Source: Synergistaceae bacterium OttesenSCG-928-D05
GTDB taxonomy: Bacteria; Synergistota; Synergistia; Synergistales; Synergistaceae
Assembly (NCBI GenBank): GCA_030266985.1
Contig: JAJDJB010000019.1
Location: forward strand, 1 to 32,566
Direction: 5' to 3'
DNA length: 32,566 bases
Positions 1 through 6,866 of this stretch are shown here, piece by piece (positions within the stretch are counted from its first letter, which is position 1; each line of letters starts with the position of its first letter). The translations under genes were made by a program, and so were the position numbers. Under the pieces are notes generated by a model. The model was not told the DNA's origin, searched no databases, and saw only the letters and a program-made list of their open reading frames with translations.

Positions 1-824
1 TTGTAAAATCCTTCTATATAAGCAAACATTGCCTCGCTTGCGGTTTCACGTGTGGGGAAATACGTCCAATGCACACTTTCTTTCTTTAAGGTCGCAAAGA
101 AACTTTCACTCCACGCATTGTCTCCTGGCATGCCTACCCGCGAAAAACTTTGCCGAAAGCCATGCTCCTTTAAAAGTTTCATTACTGCGTGTGACGTGTA
201 TTGCGATCCTCGGTCGCTGTGAAAGATACAGCTCTTCGGAATATCCCACCGCTTCACTGCTTTGCGGATCGCTTCTTCTACTAACTCCGCTTTCATTCGG
301 GCTGACATGCTCGTTGCTAAAACAACATTGCTTTTTACGTCCAATATCTGGCAAAGATAGCAGAACCCACCCCCCGTTCGTATATAGGTTATGTCGCTCG
401 ATAATACTTGAAATGGCGCTGTGATTTTTATGCCCGTGGTAAGGTTCTTATATTCATCCCCGCGGGTCTTTTTACTGTTCGTTAGAGAATGGCTGCGCTT
501 CCGACAGTGGATGCTGACAAGATTTTCCTCTTTCATAATCCGCTGGACTCTTTTGTAGGAAGCTCTATAGCCATATTTGCGCAGAAGACCGCACATCCGA
601 CCAGGACCATAGGCACCGCGGTGCTCGTAAAACAGGTTGCATATCACTGTCCGATATTCCCGGTCCTGTCGGTTCTTGCGGATCTTTGCCTTGCGCCAGG
701 CGTAATAACCGCTTTGAGATACCTTCAGAAATTCTGCCCACTTTGCCGTGGAGTAGTCATGCCGCGCTTGTATAAAGCTGTATATTATTTCTGGTTTTTG
801 GCAAAGTAGGCCGCGGCTTTTTTT
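1..824 (-). CDS. IS3-family transposase orfB (DDE integrase core), partial, expressed by -1 frameshift
   Basis: Reading the minus strand from about 824 to 1 gives an uninterrupted frame with the HTH-21/rve architecture of IS3 orfB. The protein begins near HDYSTAKWAEFLKVSQSGYY and continues with FYEHRGAYGPGRM. It carries the DDE triad in LSSDITYI, FHSDRGSQYTS and DNAWSESFF. It cuts and joins DNA during transposition. There is no good start codon; the frame overlaps orfA in -1 phase. At 817-824 the minus strand reads A AAA AAA G, the usual slippery string for the OrfAB fusion. The C-terminus is cut by the window edge after FAYIEGFYN. No internal stops were found, so it may be functional. Confidence 0.88.
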
Positions 825-1066
825 AACATGTCCAGTTCAATTCGCAGTTCGTTGTTCTCCTTGCGTAAAGCGCGATTTTCTTCCTCGGTAGCAGAAAGCG
901 GCGTTTTATTGCCCTCTTGGGTATAAATCTTTCTCCAGCGGTAGATATTGCCTCTGTCGATCCCAAGGTCATCCGCTATGGCCTGGAGCCCACGGTCACT
1001 TGTGTAACTCAACCGTACTGCATTCTTTTTGAATTCCTCGTCGTAATGCTTGTCTCTCTTGCCCAC
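785..1066 (-). CDS. IS3-family transposase orfA (HTH_8 DNA-binding protein)
   Basis: This 93-residue protein is typical of IS3 orfA: an N-terminal helix-turn-helix (roughly residues 8-50, containing YDEEFKKNAVRLSY and IDRGNIYRWRKIY) followed by a leucine-zipper-like coiled coil (residues 58-85, ENRALRKENNELRIELDMLK). It binds the IS termini and, fused to OrfB through the slip at 817-824, forms the transposase. It is full length with no frameshift. It lies just inside the inferred IS end at 1128. Confidence 0.9.
   Translation of the reverse strand: MGKRDKHYDEEFKKNAVRLSYTSDRGLQAIADDLGIDRGNIYRWRKIYTQEGNKTPLSATEEENRALRKENNELRIELDMLKKAAAYFAKNQK
817..824 (-). promoter_or_regulatory. -1 ribosomal slippage site for OrfAB
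   Basis: The minus strand has seven consecutive A followed by G, read in the orfA frame as A AAA AAA G (codons Lys-Lys at the end of LDMLKK). A -1 slip here enters the long orfB frame without meeting a stop. This matches the known programmed frameshifting of IS3-family elements. Slippage itself is inferred. Confidence 0.7.
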
Positions 1067-1128
1067 AGATACTTCATCCTTTCTCTTTCTGTGGCATTAA
1101 ATCCTCTCCGTTATTTTAGCGTACTCCA

Positions 1129-1375
1129 TGCAAAGTTTTGCTGAAATTCAAACAAACGTGTGAATTTTCTTCACGCGTTTACACCTTGCGGAGTTTCGTT
1201 GAAATTCAAACAAACGTGTGAATTTCCTTCCTCGCTTTGCACCTTGCAAAGTTTTGCTGAAATTCAAACAAACGTGTGAATTTCCTTCCTCGCTTTGCAC
1301 CTTGCGGAGTTTTGCTGAAATTCAAACAGGTGTGTGAATCCCCCTTACCCGTTTGCCCCCTTGCCGAAATCGTTA
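1129..1375. repeat. Four 58-bp tandem repeats with hairpin cores, plus a partial lead-in
   Basis: The string GAAATTCAAACA recurs at 1143, 1201, 1259 and 1317, an exact 58-bp period. A partial preceding unit runs from 1129 to 1142 (TGCAAAGTTTTGCT). The second and third copies are nearly identical; the first and last are diverged. In the second and third copies the core GAAATTCAAAC-AAAC-GTGTGAATTTC forms an 11-bp stem with one mismatch and a 4-nt loop. The array abuts the IS terminus at 1128. Units are back-to-back without variable spacers, so it is not a CRISPR. Function unknown. Confidence 0.9.
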
Positions 1376-1512
1376 TGAAATTTGCATTGAAAACATCGCC
1401 GGAACTTTATCGTTCCTATTATATATAAATATATGATTTTAAAAGTTATGTCAACATTTCTGCAAAAAACGACATCCATCATTATGTTCACCCTGCCGCA
1501 GAAACAACGTCA
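1376..1512. other. AT-rich upstream region of the Crp/Fnr gene
   Basis: Apart from a short inverted repeat GGAAC-N6-GTTCC at 1401-1416 followed by an AT-rich run (1417-1440), no gene is seen here. It probably holds the promoter of the Crp/Fnr-type regulator, but no convincing -35/-10 pair with correct spacing was identified. Confidence 0.35.
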
Positions 1513-2286
1513 ATGATAAGAATTTTCTTATTTATACAGGGCTCTTCCTGTTGCCATAGTATAATGAAATGCAAAACACAAAGTGAGGTGGCCCTTCTGC
1601 TAGACGCCAAAGATATCGAGCTGCTTAAAACGACGTTTCCCTTTTGGGACGAACTTTCCAAACGCGAGACCGACCTGCTTCTCTCAGGAACAAAGTCCAT
1701 TTGCTATCAACAGGGCAGTCATATTCACAGCCCAACAAACGAGTGCGTCGGGGTTCTGCTCGTGAAAAGCGGCGAACTTCGCACTTATATATTGTCAAAA
1801 GGAGGAAAGGAAGTCACCCTGTTTCGCTTGAACGAAGGTGAAGTTTGCGTTTTATCGGCATCCTGCCTGATCAGCAGCATTACCTTCGATGTCTTCATCG
1901 ACGCGCAGCAGGACATGCAAGTGCTGCACATCGACTCCGCGGTTTTTTCTCAGCTTCAGGACAACAATATACACGTAGAGAACTTTGCTTTGAAGGTGGC
2001 GGCAAATCGATTCTCTGACGTCGTATGGGCAATGGAGCAAATGCTGTTTATGAGTTTTGATGCCCGCCTCGCTGTTTTTCTCCTTGATGAAACGTCAAAA
2101 AACGGCGCGGACAACCTTGCGCTCACACACGAACAAATCGCAAAATATATCGGCAGCGCGCGCGAAGTCGTTTCCCGGATGCTCAATTATTTTGCAAAGG
2201 AAGGGATGGTTCGGTTACATCGCGGTCACATAGAGATCATTGATAAGCCCGCCTTGCAGAAACTGGTGCAGTCGAAGGGCAAATGA
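1513..2286 (+). CDS. Crp/Fnr-family transcriptional regulator
   Basis: Two-domain regulator: an N-terminal cyclic-nucleotide-binding-like beta-roll (about residues 50-155, with LLVKSGELRTYILSKGGKEV and FRLNEGEVCVLSASC) and a C-terminal winged helix (about residues 185-250). The recognition helix contains SAREVVSRML, keeping the Arg-Glu...Arg spacing that reads TGTGA half sites in CRP. It lacks the N-terminal Cys cluster of FNR, though CVLSASC gives two Cys in the sensor domain. The longest frame starts at 1513. A start at the ATG at 1564 would give 240 residues, closer to the family norm, and neither start has a good Shine-Dalgarno. It is convergent with the iron-sulfur operon at 2317-3073, a likely target. 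Effector unknown. Confidence 0.88.
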   Translation: MIRIFLFIQGSSCCHSIMKCKTQSEVALLLDAKDIELLKTTFPFWDELSKRETDLLLSGTKSICYQQGSHIHSPTNECVGVLLVKSGELRTYILSKGGKEVTLFRLNEGEVCVLSASCLISSITFDVFIDAQQDMQVLHIDSAVFSQLQDNNIHVENFALKVAANRFSDVVWAMEQMLFMSFDARLAVFLLDETSKNGADNLALTHEQIAKYIGSAREVVSRMLNYFAKEGMVRLHRGHIEIIDKPALQKLVQSKGK

Positions 2287-2316
2287 GCGCAGGAGTATTT
2301 GAAAAATATCGATTCC

Positions 2317-2886
2317 TCAATCGTCGTATTTCAGTTTGCAGATGAGCTGCGTCATCGTTCCCATCGGACAGATGACACACCAGGAACGCGGGCGAAAGAA
2401 GACCATAAAAATAATGCCGATGAGAGTTGACGTGAGCATCAGGCTGTAAAAACCGAACGCGAACTGAGCAATCCACGGCGTTACAATTCCATCCGCATAC
2501 GCCCACTGCCAGGGCAATTTAAATGACCAGAATAACGTGATTGTTTCTGCCAGACTATTTACTCCCGAAAACACAAGATATGTGCTGAAAAGCATGTTGC
2601 CAAACATCGTCATGAAAAAAGCCAGAAAGCCGTATCGAAACCATTTGCTGTACAGGAAAACGGGCATTTTATTGTTCAGCGACAGCTTTGCACCTAAAAG
2701 CGTGAACAGTTGTCCGCGCCCGCAATAATCGTTGCAATACCCCTTCGTTCCCTTAATTATAGATATGAGCAGAGGGATCATAAAACAGAGCAGCCCGAGC
2801 CAGGCAAAGAGTATATTCATAAACCCCAGCGCAATATAAAGCGAGGACGTTATCCAAAAATAGTCGTACCACTTTTTCTTAGCCAT
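2317..2886 (-). CDS. NapH/NosR-like polytopic membrane iron-sulfur protein
   Basis: A 189-residue membrane protein with about four hydrophobic helices (near residues 10-45, 85-110, 135-165). It has two Cys clusters resembling NapH/NosR/YccM proteins: CNDYCGRGQLF near residues 51-61 and CVICPMGTMTQ near residues 171-181. Such proteins pass electrons between the quinone pool or a periplasmic reductase and soluble ferredoxins. It is shorter than NapH/NosR and lacks the tandem C-terminal ferredoxin modules; those may be supplied by the overlapping upstream ferredoxin (8-nt overlap at 2879-2886). The partner reductase is not in the window, so the exact role is unknown. Confidence 0.75.
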   Translation of the reverse strand: MAKKKWYDYFWITSSLYIALGFMNILFAWLGLLCFMIPLLISIIKGTKGYCNDYCGRGQLFTLLGAKLSLNNKMPVFLYSKWFRYGFLAFFMTMFGNMLFSTYLVFSGVNSLAETITLFWSFKLPWQWAYADGIVTPWIAQFAFGFYSLMLTSTLIGIIFMVFFRPRSWCVICPMGTMTQLICKLKYDD

Positions 2887-3073
2887 TCTTCTCCTCCGCC
2901 AGGCGGATCAAAAGGGCCGGGCACGCTTTGACACACTTGCCGCACCCGACACATTCCCCTGCATCGACAACAGCCGAAACGCCTCTGTCGATGAAGATCG
3001 CTGATTTTGGGCATACTTTTATACATGTACCGCAGGCAACACAGTGCTGCCTGTCGACGACTGCTTTTTTCAT
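2879..3073 (-). CDS. 2[4Fe-4S] ferredoxin-type protein
   Basis: A 64-residue protein with two bacterial ferredoxin motifs: CVACGTCIKVCP followed by CVGCGKCVKACP, each CxxCxxCxxxCP for one [4Fe-4S] cluster. It is a small electron carrier. The start is placed at the ATG of MKKAVVD (3073) because GGGAG lies 8 nt upstream; an in-frame ATG at 3082 is less well placed. It overlaps the NapH/NosR-like gene, so the two are translationally coupled and probably exchange electrons. A 17-bp palindrome (3129-3145) and a TATGAT -10 (3103-3108) precede it. Confidence 0.85.
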   Translation of the reverse strand: MKKAVVDRQHCVACGTCIKVCPKSAIFIDRGVSAVVDAGECVGCGKCVKACPALLIRLAEEKNG

Positions 3074-3102
3074 ACGACACACTCCCTGAAGTCAATGGTT
3101 AC

Positions 3103-3145
3103 ATCATAAGCGGCAACTCTGTAAAATTCTGTGACTTAGTCACAG
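3103..3145 (-). promoter_or_regulatory. Putative Crp/Fnr-type operator and -10 box of the ferredoxin operon
   Basis: A perfect inverted repeat CTGTGAC-TTA-GTCACAG lies at 3129-3145. On the minus strand it is followed after 20 bp by TATGAT (3103-3108). The palindrome centre is 29 bp from the upstream edge of that -10, which places it near -41, the class II activator position of CRP/FNR. No -35 hexamer is visible, as expected for an activator-dependent promoter. The TGTGA/TCACA arms match CRP-type half sites, but the spacer is 5 bp rather than 6, so the pairing with the 1513-2286 regulator is inference. Confidence 0.6.
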
Positions 3146-3204
3146 CGAAGAGACGAGGGCATTCGAGTAAAAGGGCTCCAGCGAGTGGTTTTCTAAATAT
3201 ACAA

Positions 3205-3233
3205 AAGGACTCCGGAAAATTTCCGGAGTCCTT
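3205..3233. terminator. Bidirectional-looking intrinsic terminator
   Basis: AAGGACTCCGGAAA and TTTCCGGAGTCCTT form a perfect 14-bp inverted repeat around one central base. A T-rich run follows on the plus strand (3235-3242), and TTTTGTATATTT follows on the minus strand. It most likely ends the minus-strand GLUG-protein transcript (stop at 3320) and insulates the ferredoxin operator. Confidence 0.8.
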
Positions 3234-3319
3234 GATTTTTTTCATATCCAGAGCCACACAATATCGTCAGATAGGCGATAAAGATTAGCTCAATTTGCGA
3301 TACGGCTGCAGTGAAAAAC

Positions 3320-5251
3320 TTACCTGCGTTTTCTCAACAGGACCGCAAGAACCAGCAATGCCGGTATCCCGACACCGGAAGCGCAACCGCTGCTGCTGCT
3401 GCTGCAAGGCGCACCGGGCGGAATTGGCGGTGTCGGCGGGATTGGCGGAATATCAGGACTCCCAATCACCGTGAGGCCAAACGCCAAGCGGTTCTGGGGG
3501 AGAGCGTTCACCATAAAATCGACAAACACATCGGCTGAGGCAGCTGTCAACGCATCCGCCGCCGCCAGCACAATCACATCCGGCGACGTTAGGCTCTGCG
3601 AGATCGTCACGCCGTTAAGGGCGGACGGCGTAAATGTCATGCTGTTGATTAACTTCTCCCAGCCAGCCGCGGTCAACTGCAGATATTTCGTCTCTCCGGC
3701 AGAGATTGTTACGATGTTCGGCGTAATACGGACAATATCCGGACTGATGGTGTTCTCGTCCGCGCCGAAGAACGTTCTCAGGTGCGGGCGGACGCCATTA
3801 TCTAGGTCTGTGTAACACCAGGTGCCGGTAAAATTCCAGTCCTGTGATTCAAAGTAATTCTGATTTGAGACATGGAACAGCGATACGTCCAGGCTCTTCG
3901 CGTGGATCAGTTGATCAACACTTCTGATATCCGAGCCGATGCCCGGATCCAAATCAAAGTTTATGCCGCCCGGTGCGCTGTCTCGCCGCCAGTCGTTGCT
4001 CTGGACTGTCACTTTAGCATCGGCCGTCTTCCCAATCAAGCCGCCGCGCTTCGCACCTGCGGTCGTGCCCGCGCTTACCGCGCCCCAGGCGTAGCTCGTT
4101 TTGATGTGTCCGTTATCCATGCCTTCGAGGATTCCAGTGAGGCCGCCCGCAAGCACATCCTGAAGATTCGCCGCCGCCGCATCTGCATGGACGGGACCGG
4201 TCGCGTACGAGTTTATAATTTCTCCTGCCACTTTCCCACCGAGACCGCCGGCGTTCGAAGAACCCCCGGAAGAATGAGAATACACGGAACCGCTCGCGTA
4301 TGAGGAGTAGAGCTTCGCAGCACCCCCTACGTTCCCGACGAGGCCGCCTGCGCCCGAAGTACCGCCGGAAGAACGAGAGGAGACGTTCGCGCTGGCGTAC
4401 GAGGAGGTGATAATCGCGTTCGCATTGAGATCCCCGACGAGACCGCCGGCGAACGCATCAGCTTCATTCCCGCTGCCATTCGCAATAGCGGAGACTGTGC
4501 CGCTCGCGGAAGAGGATGAGAGCGTGGTCGTTGTTGAACTTGGGAAAGGAAAGAACCTCCCGGCGATGCCGCCTACGTGCGAATGAGAATCATCATTATT
4601 CGCAGCAGCAACGACAGTGCCGCTCACGAACACGTTGCGGATTGAATCTCCGACGAAATAGCCAACGAGGCCGCCGACCTGTGCACCGCCGTTAGTCCCC
4701 CTGTCCACGCTGATGATGAAGTCCGTCAGCGACAGGTTCTTGATGACGGGGGCACTCGGAGTCACGTCACTGCTCACATTGCCAAACAGGCCGGCCTGCC
4801 AGTATTTATAGTCATCGCTGACGATCTTCATGCCCGTGACGACATGTCCATCGCCGTCGAACGTACCCGCAAAGGGCGCATCTCCTACTTGATCTTCAGG
4901 GACTCCGATTGGCGTCCACTGATGTGTGCCACCCAGGTCGATGTCAGCGGTCAGCTTATAGTGTTTATCGGTGTAAGGCTTGGTATCATTGTCTTTGCTC
5001 TTCGCGTTCACAGCCGCCGCAAGAAATGCCAATTGCTCCGCGGTCGCAATCTGGTACGGATTAGCCGCCGTTCCATCACCGCCGGCAAAGCTGTCTGCCG
5101 TACTCCCGTTCCACGGCGCGCTCTGCGCCGCCTCCGCCTCACTGAATCCGACAATTGCCGGGCCACCCGAAAAACCCGTCAATGCCAAAAAAAAGACCAA
5201 CGTAAAGACGACGCTATGCCGCCTTAGGTCCAACCGCCCACAATCCGCCAA
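3320..5251 (-). CDS. GLUG-repeat surface protein with Synerg-CTERM-like C-terminal tail
   Basis: 643-residue secreted protein. The N-terminus has a signal peptide (hydrophobic VVFTLVFFLALTGFSG, cleavage probably after AEA near residue 41). Next come a YQIATAEQLAFLAAAVN entry motif, a FAGTFDGDGHVVTGM strand, and a string of GLUG-type beta-helix repeats (GGLVGYF, GGIAGRF, GGLVGDL, GGLVGNV, GGLTGIL, GGLIGKT). A proline-rich linker (IPPIPPTPPIPPG) precedes the tail: a Cys/Ser run, SGCASG, a hydrophobic segment (IPALLVLAVLL) and RKRR. This tail resembles the Synerg-CTERM processing signal. The start is TTG at 5251, with GGAGGTG upstream at correct spacing. Probably a cell-surface or extracellular structural/adhesive protein; ligand unknown. 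A second protein of this design is at 28274-30346. Confidence 0.85.
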   Translation of the reverse strand: MADCGRLDLRRHSVVFTLVFFLALTGFSGGPAIVGFSEAEAAQSAPWNGSTADSFAGGDGTAANPYQIATAEQLAFLAAAVNAKSKDNDTKPYTDKHYKLTADIDLGGTHQWTPIGVPEDQVGDAPFAGTFDGDGHVVTGMKIVSDDYKYWQAGLFGNVSSDVTPSAPVIKNLSLTDFIISVDRGTNGGAQVGGLVGYFVGDSIRNVFVSGTVVAAANNDDSHSHVGGIAGRFFPFPSSTTTTLSSSSASGTVSAIANGSGNEADAFAGGLVGDLNANAIITSSYASANVSSRSSGGTSGAGGLVGNVGGAAKLYSSYASGSVYSHSSGGSSNAGGLGGKVAGEIINSYATGPVHADAAAANLQDVLAGGLTGILEGMDNGHIKTSYAWGAVSAGTTAGAKRGGLIGKTADAKVTVQSNDWRRDSAPGGINFDLDPGIGSDIRSVDQLIHAKSLDVSLFHVSNQNYFESQDWNFTGTWCYTDLDNGVRPHLRTFFGADENTISPDIVRITPNIVTISAGETKYLQLTAAGWEKLINSMTFTPSALNGVTISQSLTSPDVIVLAAADALTAASADVFVDFMVNALPQNRLAFGLTVIGSPDIPPIPPTPPIPPGAPCSSSSSGCASGVGIPALLVLAVLLRKRR

Positions 5252-5437
5252 AATAAGACACCTCCGTTAGAAAAATTACGATATAATTACGCAATTATAC
5301 TCCAAGGAGTGGAATATCCATATGGTAACACGTTCTAAATATATTTTTTCCAGCAGAACGTAAGCTGCAGCCATTTAGACGATTATTAGGAGTTTGACGA
5401 AAAAACAGGAATCCTTCGCGCGTACACAGCGAGTACA
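5252..5437. other. Intergenic region with candidate promoter for the GLUG protein
   Basis: No gene seen. On the minus strand a TATAAT hexamer lies at 5294-5299, about 45 bp upstream of the TTG start at 5251, without a clear -35. The rest is AT-rich and unassigned up to the left 79-bp repeat. Confidence 0.35.
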
Positions 5438-5516
5438 AACAAAAAAATTCCCAGACCGTTAAGTCTGGAAATCGTTGATATCAATGGAGCGGAAGACGAG
5501 ATTTGAACTCGCGACC
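5438..5516. repeat. Left 79-bp direct repeat (att-like: tRNA-Gly 3' end plus terminator)
   Basis: This segment matches 7008-7086 at 77 of 79 positions (differences at 5469 and 5484). It comprises the terminator hairpin of the tRNA-Gly gene and the last 32 nt of the tRNA (T arm, acceptor strand and encoded CCA, 5485-5516). Homology stops abruptly at 5517, where a GNAT reading frame begins. An intact tRNA at one end and a 3' tRNA fragment at the other is the architecture left by tRNA-targeting integrases. Confidence 0.85.
5485..5516 (-). pseudogene. 3' fragment of tRNA-Gly
   Basis: Thirty-two nucleotides identical to the 3' portion (T arm, acceptor strand and CCA) of the intact tRNA-Gly at 7055-7129. 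The 5' half, D arm and anticodon arm are missing, so it cannot make a tRNA. It marks the distal end of the putative island and keeps a slightly degraded copy of the terminator hairpin at 5448-5471. Confidence 0.85.
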
Positions 5517-5791
5517 TCCGGCGTGCGGTTGTCAATGTTTCCATACCCCTTGATCCGGCCCGATAAAATCCGTGTCCAAACCGCCCCTACAATCTCATCG
5601 CCGCATTCGGCAACGAGACAATGATCATGCTCGCTCTCGCCGAAGCCTTCTATATAGATTGCGATCTCCGGCGCCTCAACGACACTTCGCGGAAGCAGGT
5701 TCTCTTCGTCCCGTTGATAGATTGCCTAGTAGAGGAAATTTCGCAGCAGCGTGATTTCACTGGTTTTGATTGGACGAATCCGGTATTTCAT
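5517..5791 (-). pseudogene. GNAT-family N-acetyltransferase, nonsense-mutated and 3'-truncated
   Basis: From an ATG at 5791 with GGAGG 9 nt upstream, the minus strand reads MKYRIRPIKTSEITLLRNFLY, then TAG (5726-5728), then AIYQRDEENLLPRS and onward in the same frame to EIVGAVWTRI and GYGNIDNRTPE. This matches the N-terminal half of GNAT acetyltransferases, whose usual FLYEAI motif has Glu at the stop, so a single GAG-to-TAG change explains it. After TPE the frame runs into the tRNA-Gly fragment, so the acetyl-CoA-binding C-terminal half is missing. Non-functional on two counts. Confidence 0.8.
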
Positions 5792-5812
5792 TGCCGATCG
5801 CCTCCGGCCTTC

Positions 5813-6166
5813 TTACTCTATCGGCAGGTTATGTTGCCTCAAAAATGACAGTTTATCCCAGTAGCCGCGCTGGAGGACGATCTTACCTTTTACTACCTGA
5901 AAAAAGCCGCAACCCCTCAGACCGAGCGGGTCTCGCCATTCCATAATCGCCCATTGCCCATCCTCGTAGATGTTCTCCACGATACAGACCATTTCAGCAG
6001 TCGCAAACTCGCGCTCGAACATCGCACGAATCGCCGCTTTTCCGATCACCGGCTCGTTTGCGACCTGATGATTGACGGCGTTGTCATCGTACAGGTCAAC
6101 AAGCGCGTCGACATCCGCGTCGTTGAAGGCGTCGATGAACGCTTTTAATACTTCCACTGGTTTCAA
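5813..6166 (-). CDS. NTF2/SnoaL-like small protein
   Basis: About 117 residues with the cone-shaped NTF2-like pattern: VEVLKAFIDAFNDADVDALVDLY, DDNAVNHQ, IGKAAIRAMFEREFA, and a C-terminal sheet with QWAIMEWRDP and GCGFFQVVKGKIVLQRGYWD. Family members are polyketide cyclases, dehydratases, isomerases or ligand-binding proteins; the substrate cannot be told from sequence. The start is chosen as TTG at 6166 (Met-Lys-Pro-Val-Glu), because GGGGGAGG lies 8 nt upstream. A GTG at 6184 also keeps the frame open but would overlap the ribosome-binding site. It sits downstream of the broken GNAT frame, inside the repeat-bounded cassette, and is divergent from the kinase gene. Confidence 0.7.
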   Translation of the reverse strand: MKPVEVLKAFIDAFNDADVDALVDLYDDNAVNHQVANEPVIGKAAIRAMFEREFATAEMVCIVENIYEDGQWAIMEWRDPLGLRGCGFFQVVKGKIVLQRGYWDKLSFLRQHNLPIE

Positions 6167-6350
6167 CAAAAGCACCTCCCCCACGATCAGATCGGTATTC
6201 GCAGTATAGCTGAAATTTGATAGAAACAGACATTATTTTTTTCGAACTCTTTCGATCCAGATTAATCCCGCCAAATCGAAGTTGAATATGGACTGCCAGA
6301 ATGTTATAACCTTGATATGCTCGGCGAAAAAGCAAGCAGGGGGTGTGAAG

Positions 6351-6866
6351 ATGATTTTTTTGATAACGGGCGTCATGGCGAGCGGAAAATCCACCGTCGC
6401 CGAACTGTTGGCGCAGCGATTCGTAAAATCTGTGCATCTGCGCGGCGACATCTTCCGCAAGATGATTGTGAGCGGCTGCGAGGAGATGAGCGCAACTCCC
6501 TCTTCGGATGCCCTGCTGCAACTCGACTTGCGCTATCGCCTCACCACCGAGACGGCAAAACGATATCACGAAGCCGGGTTCACGGTCATCATGCAGGACA
6601 ACTATTACGGAGAAAAACTTGCCTATGTTTTGGAATTGCTCGCGCCGGAACCGGTACAGGCAATCGTCCTCTGTCCTGGCGCGGAAGTCGTTCGACAGCG
6701 GGAGGCAGCGCGCGGGAAAACCGGCTATCACGGTTTTTCCGTCGAAAGTCTTCATGAATCGTTCATGCAAAACACACCGCGCATCGGTCTGTGGATCGAC
6801 AACGGTAATCAAACGCCGGAGGAAACCGTCGACGAGATCCTGCGAGGCACAGGCGCAGCAGAATAG
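6351..6866 (+). CDS. P-loop kinase/phosphotransferase of the AAA_33/zeta-toxin-like class
   Basis: 171 residues starting MIFLITGVMASGKSTVAE, a Walker A motif (GxxxxGKST) at residues 7-15. Later features are the substrate-side segment VHLRGDIFRKMI, a DxR-type helix LQLDLRYRLTTETAKRYHEAG, the strand FTVIMQDNYYG, and a lid-like RQREAARGKTGYHGF. This is the organisation of small nucleotide/antibiotic kinases (chloramphenicol phosphotransferase-like, gluconate kinase-like). The substrate is unknown. The start at 6351 is preferred over 6282 because GGGGG precedes it and the Walker A strand begins immediately. It is the only plus-strand gene in the cassette between the two tRNA-Gly repeats. Confidence 0.75.
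   Translation: MIFLITGVMASGKSTVAELLAQRFVKSVHLRGDIFRKMIVSGCEEMSATPSSDALLQLDLRYRLTTETAKRYHEAGFTVIMQDNYYGEKLAYVLELLAPEPVQAIVLCPGAEVVRQREAARGKTGYHGFSVESLHESFMQNTPRIGLWIDNGNQTPEETVDEILRGTGAAE

Larger units (their letters stand above)
1..1128 (-). mobile_element. IS3-family insertion sequence, one end, truncated by the window edge
   Basis: The segment carries orfA (785-1066) and orfB (1-824) of an IS3-family element on the minus strand. The upstream terminus is placed at 1128, where the minus strand begins TGGAGTACGCTAAAATAACG. IS3 ends usually start with TG, and immediately outside this point (from 1129) the sequence matches the neighbouring 58-bp repeats. The other end lies outside the window, so terminal inverted repeats and target duplication cannot be verified. 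The boundary is an inference from where repeat homology begins; the transposase identity is well supported. Confidence 0.85.

Noticed and set aside
1129-1375. CRISPR array
   Set aside because: Units are contiguous 58-bp tandem copies with no variable spacers, and no cas genes are present.
1560-1565. TATAAT as the -10 of the Crp/Fnr gene
   Set aside because: No -35 at proper spacing, and it overlaps the plausible start codon at 1564, so it cannot serve the gene unless translation begins further in.
5517-5536. Match of the sequence beside the tRNA-Gly fragment to parts of tRNA-Asp (CTCCGGCGTG) and to the tRNA spacer (GGTTGTCAAT), suggesting a collapsed copy of the whole tRNA cluster
   Set aside because: On the minus strand the same bases encode the conserved GNID...TPE segment of the GNAT frame in phase with upstream residues, so the resemblance is better explained as coincidence or short microhomology at the junction.
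6096-6812. 238-codon minus-strand open frame
   Set aside because: Overlaps the P-loop kinase and the NTF2-like gene in other frames, with no domain signature; the kinase has a Walker A motif and ribosome-binding site.
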